A stretch of 9,690 bases of DNA from an uncultured Phycisphaerales bacterium (GTDB taxonomy: Bacteria > Planctomycetota > Phycisphaerae > Phycisphaerales > SM1A02), in contig CAMPIL010000118.1 in the NCBI GenBank assembly GCA_946886375.1, positions 1 through 9,690 of the forward strand. The letters run 5' to 3'. Shown piece by piece: positions 5,693 through 9,690 of this stretch. Position 1 is the stretch's first letter. Every line of letters begins with the position of its first letter. Made by a program: the position numbers and the translations under genes. The notes below the pieces were generated by a model. That model worked only from the letters and a program-made list of their open reading frames with translations. It had not been told where the DNA came from and searched no databases.

Positions 5693-6595
5693 TCACTCCG
5701 CAAATAAATTCAACTGCGGGCTGGGCCGCGATGACGGCCGGGGGTCGATCAGCTGCGTCAACGCCGGCCGGTGAGTCTTCGCACAAACATGCGGCAACTT
5801 GCGCACCTCAAGCAGGGGCGAGGCTTCGAACTGCTCGGTAATCGTCAGCCGATCCAACAGGTCCGGCGCGTATTGCAAGTACAACTCGCGCACCAGGTCG
5901 GGGTCGTTGCACTGCCGCGAAAGGTGCAGCAGCGCGATGTGCGAGAGCGGCGAAGCGTCGGCGATCAGCCGCACCGCCTCCAGCGATTGCACGTTTGAAA
6001 GGTGCCCGCTGCCCCCCATGATCCGCCGCTTGAGGTAGATCGGCCGGCCGCTGGCCAATTGCATTTCGCGGTCATAGTTCGACTCAATCGCCAGCGCGTG
6101 CAGGCCGGAAAAGTGATCGAACAGCGACTTGGGCACGCAGCCCACATCGGTCGCATAGCCCAGCCGACAGCCGGCGTGATCGAGCACGAAACTCACTGAT
6201 CCAAGATCATCATGGGCCATCAGCATGGTGCTGGCCTGAACGCCGCAGTCCAGATCGAGCGAGCCGTTGAACAGCGAAACCTCGCGTGCCGTCAGGCCCG
6301 CCGCCCACGCGGCGTTGCGATGCCGCTTGTGCGCGTGCACCGGCAGGTTTCGCTTCTGAATCATCTTCAGCCAGCCCGGATAAAAGTGATCGGTGTCAAA
6401 GTGGGTGAGCAGAATCGCACTGATCTCATCCAGCGTCACGCCCAGCGGGGCCATGCGCTTCGCCGTGGCGCGCGGCGAAAGTCCGCAGTCCACAAGAAAA
6501 CACTTGCGCACAGAGGCATCGCCCGGCGGGCCGCAGATGACCAGCGTGCTGTTGCCACCCGACCCGCTGCCGAGAACGCAGAATGACAGCGACAT
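5693..6595 (-). CDS. Metallo-beta-lactamase-fold hydrolase, WalJ/YycJ-like
   Basis: 300 residues, cytosolic; no signal peptide. Opens with the family start LGSGSGGNST (8-17). The metal motif is LLTHFDTDHFYP (62-73): His65, Asp69 and His70 fit HxHxDH, but the second His is Asp67. Next come AHDD (127-130; His128), YATDVG (148-152; Asp150 as metal bridge), ESNYDREM (171-178), GHLSN (198-202) and LLHLSRQCNDP (222-232), all at the places and order expected in WalJ/YycJ-type proteins. Members of that group are linked to exonuclease or DNA repair-related activity, but the substrate here is inferred only. The C-terminal 25 residues are Pro/Ser-rich. The ATG at 6595 starts the beta-strand MSLSFCVLGSG. 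It has no Shine-Dalgarno site but TACACT ends 6 nt upstream. It lies 203 nt after lpxA, with its own -10-like site. Confidence 0.85.
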   Translation of the reverse strand: MSLSFCVLGSGSGGNSTLVICGPPGDASVRKCFLVDCGLSPRATAKRMAPLGVTLDEISAILLTHFDTDHFYPGWLKMIQKRNLPVHAHKRHRNAAWAAGLTAREVSLFNGSLDLDCGVQASTMLMAHDDLGSVSFVLDHAGCRLGYATDVGCVPKSLFDHFSGLHALAIESNYDREMQLASGRPIYLKRRIMGGSGHLSNVQSLEAVRLIADASPLSHIALLHLSRQCNDPDLVRELYLQYAPDLLDRLTITEQFEASPLLEVRKLPHVCAKTHRPALTQLIDPRPSSRPSPQLNLFAE

Positions 6596-6601
6596 GCCGA
6601 G

Positions 6602-6607
6602 AGTGTA
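6602..6607 (-). promoter_or_regulatory. -10-like hexamer of the WalJ-like gene (leaderless candidate)
   Basis: TACACT on the minus strand, then CTCGGC, then ATG. The 6-nt gap places the expected transcript start on the ATG. No clear -35 was seen. Confidence 0.45.
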
Positions 6608-6798
6608 GCGGGATCAAGCGGTTTGGCGATCCAGCGGTTGATGATGTTGCGATCGCGATCTGGTGATTGAGCAATGGTGGCTTGGCTGGCGAAAGATTGT
6701 GCAGAAGGGATTCAGCAGCACTCGGGATGAATGGCCTGGAGGCCGGCTGATCCATCATTTGCAAAATTACAGATCGCCACATCGACGAATACCGTCTC
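6602..6798. other. Spacer between lpxA and the WalJ-like gene
   Basis: About 200 nt beyond the lpxA stop. Apart from the -10-like site at its left end I see only a 4-bp hairpin (GGCC TGGA GGCC, near 6732-6743) without a T-tract. There is no supported gene. Confidence 0.4.
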
Positions 6799-7617
6799 TC
6801 ACGCCGTGCCGCGGATCGCCTTGCCGCGGGCTGGGCAGATGCCGCGCTTGGAGGTTTCGATGAACTCGATATATTCGCGCACAAGCGGATGATCGGCTTT
6901 CTCGCGCAAGGTTTCCGTGGCCTTCTTGACCGACGCGCCGTCACGGTAGAGCGTGCGGTGCACCCATCGCACCATGTCAATGTCACTGCTGGGCGTGCCC
7001 GCGCGGCGCAGGCCAACAAGGTTCACGCTGCCCGCGATGTTGCCGCCGGTGAGCATGAAGAACGGCGGCAGGTCCATTGAAAGGCCCACGGTTCCCGAGA
7101 TCATCGCGCCGCGGCCGACGCGGCAGAACTGGTGTATCGAAACGTTCCCGCCGGTGATCACCTTGTTGTCAATGCGGACAAATCCCGCCAGAAGAGTGCA
7201 ATTGGCGAAGATGCAGTTGGAGCCAATGACGCAGTCGTGCCCCACGTGGCAGCCCGCCATCCAATAATTGTTGTCGCCCAGGACCGTCGGCGTGTCATGC
7301 GATGTCGCCCGGTGAATCGTGACGGATTCGCGGACCGTGTTGCCGCTGCCGATGCGCAGTCCCGCGCCGGCAACATTTGGATCCCACTTCAAATCCTGTG
7401 GAGGCATGCCGAGAGTCACAAACGGATACAGCACATTGCGTTCACCCAGCATCAGCGGCCCGTTGAGGTACACGTGGCCGATGAGCCGCGTGCCAGCGCC
7501 AACCGTGATGGTTGTGCCAGCGGGCGCGGAGAGCACGCAATGCGGACCAATGGCAACGCCGTCTCCGAGGCGGACATCGCCTTCAAGCAGTGCGGTGGGA
7601 TGAACAGAAGTCGACAT
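6799..7617 (-). CDS. lpxA: Acyl-[ACP]--UDP-N-acetylglucosamine O-acyltransferase
   Basis: Transfers a hydroxyacyl chain from acyl carrier protein to UDP-GlcNAc, the first step of lipid A synthesis, in the cytosol. 272 residues, close to the usual length of about 260. The N-terminal two thirds show the hexapeptide repeats of a left-handed beta helix (IGPHCV, IGSGNT, VLGDNN, IGSNC). The typical loop PPQDLKW is at 72-78 (QDLKY in the Escherichia coli enzyme). NNYWMAGCHVGHDC (116-129) carries His124 and the catalytic His127. The C-terminal third is helical and ends in FIETSKRGICPA, matching the family end F..S.RG. The start MSTSVHPTALLEG fits the family; it has no Shine-Dalgarno site but TACAAT lies 9 nt upstream. 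No other lpx or fab gene adjoins, unlike the clustered arrangement common in proteobacteria. Its presence argues for an outer membrane with lipid A. Confidence 0.95.
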   Translation of the reverse strand: MSTSVHPTALLEGDVRLGDGVAIGPHCVLSAPAGTTITVGAGTRLIGHVYLNGPLMLGERNVLYPFVTLGMPPQDLKWDPNVAGAGLRIGSGNTVRESVTIHRATSHDTPTVLGDNNYWMAGCHVGHDCVIGSNCIFANCTLLAGFVRIDNKVITGGNVSIHQFCRVGRGAMISGTVGLSMDLPPFFMLTGGNIAGSVNLVGLRRAGTPSSDIDMVRWVHRTLYRDGASVKKATETLREKADHPLVREYIEFIETSKRGICPARGKAIRGTA

Positions 7618-7626
7618 AGGCGGAAA

Positions 7627-7632
7627 ATTGTA
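7627..7632 (-). promoter_or_regulatory. -10-like hexamer of lpxA
   Basis: TACAAT on the minus strand, 9 nt before the lpxA ATG. This predicts a leader of only about 2-3 nt, too short for a ribosome site. Confidence 0.45.
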
Positions 7633-7742
7633 GCGAACTTCCCATTCGCTTCGGCAAGTTGGCGCCGGTCCAGCTTGCGAATGCGGAATAGAGCGTTGCC
7701 GACGCTCAGCCGAAGCGTTTGCCCGACGTCAGCGCTTCCGGA

Positions 7743-7898
7743 ATGAAACACGGCCTCGTCCCGGAGTTGCCGCGAGGCACATTCGTCGTGGATGCGCTGT
7801 CACGCGCCGAATTGCGCACCATCACGATGGATATGGATGGGTTGCATTTTCACCCGCCAGACTCGCAGTTTCGAAGACTCGAAGATTTCAAAGCCTGA
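7743..7898 (+). CDS. Possible small protein, 51 residues
   Basis: ATG at 7743 opens MKHGLVPELPRGTFVVDAL and ends RRLEDFKA before TGA. The third codon positions are mostly G or C and the composition is balanced, with a charged C-terminus, which looks more protein-like than the shadow frames around it. There is no signal peptide or membrane segment. Upstream there is neither a Shine-Dalgarno site nor the -10-like hexamer seen at other genes, and an in-frame TTG at 7719 would add eight residues. It could be a real small gene, the end of a decayed longer one, or chance. I do not recognise a family. Confidence 0.3.
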   Translation: MKHGLVPELPRGTFVVDALSRAELRTITMDMDGLHFHPPDSQFRRLEDFKA

Positions 7899-8083
7899 AA
7901 TGATGGGGCCGGGTTGTCCGGCAACCTCCGGGAGCGGCACCCGCCGCACGTGTCAGCAACAGGCGCTGGCGCCGACTCCTGAACTCCAGAAGACCTGATC
8001 TGCAGCCGCGTCACAAGCATCATCGATCGCGAATCCCCCCCAATCGTCCGCGTTGAACCTCCGGCGGCTCTGGCCATAGTTAA

Positions 8084-8099
8084 GGTTTTAATTAAAACC
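8084..8099. repeat. AT-rich 16-bp perfect palindrome
   Basis: GGTTTTAATTAAAACC equals its own reverse complement. It is an AT-rich island in GC-rich sequence, flanked by TTAA and CTTT. The layout resembles the core of the 24-bp boxes (TTTTAGCTAAAA versus TTTTAATTAAAA) but the outer arms differ. It may be an operator, a diverged box or a hairpin. Confidence 0.6.
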
Positions 8100-8370
8100 C
8101 TTTCGGGCGAGGCGGGTCCGTCAGCCGGAACCGGCCGGGTCATCGGCGCGTTTGCGGTCGCAGCGGCCGGTTAGTCAGGCCGCTAGACCGGCTCCGTAAT
8201 GCACGTCCGATAGGCGTGACACACTGGTGAGAATCTGCGGGTGCGTGTGGCAGACTATTCGTTCTGGCGCGGCGGGCTGCAAAGTCGAGCATCCTCAAGG
8301 CCGATGCCTTCCGGGTGAGGCCAATCTGTCCGGCGATCAGTCGATTGCCCCGACAGATGTGAATTGATCT

Positions 8371-8374
8371 GGAG
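8371..8374 (+). promoter_or_regulatory. Ribosome binding site of the 84-residue protein
   Basis: GGAG followed by CCAACC and ATG, a good Shine-Dalgarno spacing of 6 nt, supporting translation of the small gene at 8381. Confidence 0.5.
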
Positions 8375-8380
8375 CCAACC

Positions 8381-8635
8381 ATGCCAAGCACAAACGGCAC
8401 GCCCGGCACACGTCGATTGGTCCGTCTGCATTTGCCTCCGCGCGATGAGCGGAGCGCATCTGATGCGCCGCCGCTGCGCCTGGCCGCCGAAGAATCTGTG
8501 CCGCGTTCCAGCCAGACCGATGACGTGCTTGCGGCGCTGAACAGCGTCAGCCGCCGCATTGAAGACCTGGCGCGAGAATTGAACTGCCTGGGATATTTCG
8601 ATGATGGAGATCACGACCGTCCCCGGGCCGCGTGA
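8381..8635 (+). CDS. Small protein of unknown function, 84 residues
   Basis: Begins MPSTNGTPGTRRLVRLHLPP and has a basic, Pro/Arg-rich, probably disordered first half. Residues about 45-70 (TDDVLAALNSVSRRIEDLARE) form a likely amphipathic helix with leucine/isoleucine spacing suited to a short coiled coil. The tail is acidic then basic (YFDDGDHDRPRAA). No signal peptide or membrane segment. The start is backed by GGAG 6 nt upstream. It converges with the secreted-protein gene on the minus strand, with only 24 nt between the stop codons and no strong terminator there. Family unknown; a protein-binding adaptor is possible but nothing proves it. Confidence 0.55.
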   Translation: MPSTNGTPGTRRLVRLHLPPRDERSASDAPPLRLAAEESVPRSSQTDDVLAALNSVSRRIEDLARELNCLGYFDDGDHDRPRAA

Positions 8636-8659
8636 GGACTCGATCATTCTCGCCGAGCG

Positions 8660-9328
8660 TCAGCGGCTTCCCTGATCGACATCGGCCGTCGACTGCTCCG
8701 ATGCGGCGCGGTGCAGCAATTCGCCAATCCGCTTGGTACGAAACGATTGATCATTGGCAATGGTTTGGCCAACGTTCGCGGTAAACTGCGGCGTTCGTGC
8801 GCGGGGCTGAAGCGGCGGCACGGGCACCGGTGACTCATCGATTGGGCCCGGAGCGGGCCGTGCGCTCAAGTGCGGGGGCGCATATAAATCAACGTATGAC
8901 TCCGTTCGTGCATCCACCGGCGGCACGCCACCGAAACTCATTTCCTGCGATGGTTGTGCAAGCCCGGGCGGCAATCCAATGAAGAAAACCGTTCCTGCCG
9001 GGATGAGCGGAACAATGCCCTGGCCGCGCGTTGAATACATCGATTGCGGAAACACTGCGTTCAGCGCGCCACTGCTGCGCATCAGCAGATCGTCATTGCC
9101 GGGCACGCGATACACATTCTGGAAGCCCAGTGGCTGGCGCAGGTCAACCTGCGTCTCGCGGAAACTCGCTGAAAGCGGGTTCAGGTCTTCAACGGCCTGA
9201 TCAAGCGGCCGCGGCGGCAGTTGCTCTCGCACTGGTTGCTGCACCGGCGGCTGCTGCCCGAAAGCCGCGCTCGCCAAAGCAGACCCCAGCGCCAGACCAC
9301 ACACAATCGAAAAGTCTCGTTTCGCCAT
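8660..9328 (-). CDS. Secreted Pro/Gln-rich protein of unknown function
   Basis: 222 residues. MAKRDFSIVCGLALGSALASAAFG is a clear signal peptide with likely cleavage before QQPP (after residue 24). Pro/Gln-rich linkers lie at residues 25-43 and about 145-175. Between them a more ordered core reads FQNVYRVPGNDDLLMRSSGA...FPQSMYSTRGQGIVPLIPAGTVFFIGLPP, with hydrophobic strands but no motif I know. No lipobox, dockerin tail or membrane anchor is seen, so it is probably periplasmic or outer-membrane associated. The ATG at 9328 is preferred to a TTG two codons upstream because the latter overlaps the -10-like TATACT, which ends 7 nt before the ATG. It is divergent from the MOSC gene with only 39 nt between the starts. 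Confidence 0.75.
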   Translation of the reverse strand: MAKRDFSIVCGLALGSALASAAFGQQPPVQQPVREQLPPRPLDQAVEDLNPLSASFRETQVDLRQPLGFQNVYRVPGNDDLLMRSSGALNAVFPQSMYSTRGQGIVPLIPAGTVFFIGLPPGLAQPSQEMSFGGVPPVDARTESYVDLYAPPHLSARPAPGPIDESPVPVPPLQPRARTPQFTANVGQTIANDQSFRTKRIGELLHRAASEQSTADVDQGSR

Positions 9329-9335
9329 CCACAAA

Positions 9336-9341
9336 AGTATA
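9336..9341 (-). promoter_or_regulatory. -10-like hexamer of the secreted-protein gene
   Basis: TATACT on the minus strand with 7 nt (TTTGTGG) before the ATG at 9328. The expected transcript start is at or one base before the ATG. Confidence 0.5.
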
Positions 9342-9355
9342 GACTCAGGCCTGCG

Positions 9356-9361
9356 TATGAT
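9356..9361 (+). promoter_or_regulatory. -10-like hexamer of the MOSC gene (leaderless candidate)
   Basis: TATGAT, then GTCGGC, then ATG at 9368. The 6-nt gap repeats the layout at pyrB and the WalJ-like gene, and TCGGCATG is shared exactly with the latter. Confidence 0.5.
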
Positions 9362-9367
9362 GTCGGC

Positions 9368-9690
9368 ATGGACCGGCCCAAGGTGATTTCAGTGAACATT
9401 TCAGCCGGCGGAATTCCCAAGCAATCCGTGCCCCGCTCGATCGTCACCGAGCGCGGGCTTACCGGCGACGCTCATCATCACGACAAGCACAACACTCCGC
9501 TGCAGGCCATCAGCATCATTGATGTGGAGGACCTGGACGACCTGCGTTTGGAAGGCTTCAACGTGTATCCCGGCGCCACGGGCGAGAACCTGACCGTACG
9601 CGGCCTCAACGTGGATGCATTGCACGTCCGAGATCGCCTGTGCTTCACCGGCGGCGTTGAACTGGAACTGACCAAGGTTCGCAAGCCCTG
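9368..9690 (+). CDS. MOSC-domain protein, N-terminal part (cut by window edge)
   Basis: The first 107 residues are visible with no stop before the end of the window. The pattern is that of the MOSC fold (the C-terminal domain of molybdenum cofactor sulfurases and a large set of small stand-alone proteins): a first strand VISVNIS, then GLTGDAHHHDKHNTPLQAIS (30-49), PGATGENLTVRGLN (68-81), the strand LHVRDRLCFTG (85-95) and LELTKVRKP (99-107). In this family the last motif is followed by the conserved Cys that carries sulfur. Here the window ends on TG, so that residue cannot be read. A stand-alone MOSC protein with a role in sulfur or molybdenum cofactor chemistry is inferred; the exact substrate is unknown. 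It has no Shine-Dalgarno site, and the start is supported by the domain start and the -10-like site. Confidence 0.85.
   Translation, partial: MDRPKVISVNISAGGIPKQSVPRSIVTERGLTGDAHHHDKHNTPLQAISIIDVEDLDDLRLEGFNVYPGATGENLTVRGLNVDALHVRDRLCFTGGVELELTKVRKP

Larger units (their letters stand above)
7899..8380. other. Gene-poor spacer with inverted repeats
   Basis: No reading frame here has family motifs. It holds the AT-rich palindrome at 8084-8099 and a bulged hairpin at 8166-8192 (GCCGGTTAG with CTAGACCGGC). The rest shows nothing I can support. Confidence 0.45.

Noticed and set aside
6426..7019. 197-residue open frame on the minus strand spanning the lpxA / WalJ-like gap
   Set aside because: It overlaps both real genes in another frame and reads as low-complexity Arg/Ser/Ala.
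7132..7746. 204-residue open frame on the plus strand
   Set aside because: Mostly antisense to lpxA, whose motifs are unambiguous.
7850..8143. 97-residue minus-strand frame, or a shorter form starting at 8077
   Set aside because: No ribosome site, Ser/Arg/Gly-rich composition, no motif, and it crosses the AT-rich palindrome.
8161..8200. tRNA-like fold around the 8166-8192 hairpin
   Set aside because: No anticodon arm, no T-loop GTTCGA-type sequence and no matching acceptor stem; only a single bulged hairpin is present.
8140..8559. 139-residue minus-strand frame
   Set aside because: Opposite the 84-residue gene, Arg/Ser-rich, no motifs or start signals; a shadow frame.
8636..8680. Bidirectional terminator between the convergent genes
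   Set aside because: The best pairing (CGATCA with TGATCG) needs a 26-nt loop and lies partly inside the coding region, with no T-tract.

Overview
The window reads as part of a chromosome of a Gram-negative, high-GC bacterium, most probably a planctomycete of the Phycisphaerae type. Two features point there. Two secreted proteins carry a cysteine-containing, dockerin-like C-terminal tail (C-x-x-D...VNVNDLL..IN.WG.C, twice), a tail I associate with that class. There is also an lpxA gene for lipid A synthesis. The assignment comes from memory of these families; no search was run.

Layout. 1-429 (minus): the N-terminal 143 residues of aspartate carbamoyltransferase (pyrB), cut by the window edge. 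430-1430: a non-coding array of degenerate units of about 131 bp, each carrying one copy of a 24-bp palindromic box. 1430-1690: a hairpin-rich spacer ending in the intrinsic terminator of the next operon. 1749-4746 (minus): a two-gene operon, with a beta-propeller (lactonase-like) secreted protein first and then a second secreted protein, both ending in dockerin-like tails. 4800-5692: a long non-coding spacer with a 22-23 bp tandem minisatellite (5051-5298) and two more copies of the 24-bp box (5393, 5605). 5693-6595 (minus): a WalJ/YycJ-like metallo-beta-lactamase-fold hydrolase. 6799-7617 (minus): lpxA. 7743-7898 and 8381-8635 (plus): two possible small genes in an otherwise sparse spacer with an AT-rich palindrome. 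8660-9328 (minus): a secreted protein of unknown function. 9368-9690 (plus): the start of a MOSC-domain protein, cut by the right edge.

The genes do not form one pathway. pyrB (pyrimidine synthesis), lpxA (outer membrane lipid A), the WalJ-like hydrolase and the MOSC protein look like scattered housekeeping genes. The dockerin pair is a separate secretion/surface module lying between two groups of the same repeat.

Two points stand out. First, nine diverged copies of one 24-bp sequence converge on an exact palindrome and flank the dockerin operon. Second, all five genes outside the dockerin operon with a well-supported start have a TANNNT -10-like hexamer ending only 6-9 nt before the ATG, which suggests leaderless or nearly leaderless transcripts. 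The two dockerin genes have Shine-Dalgarno sites instead.
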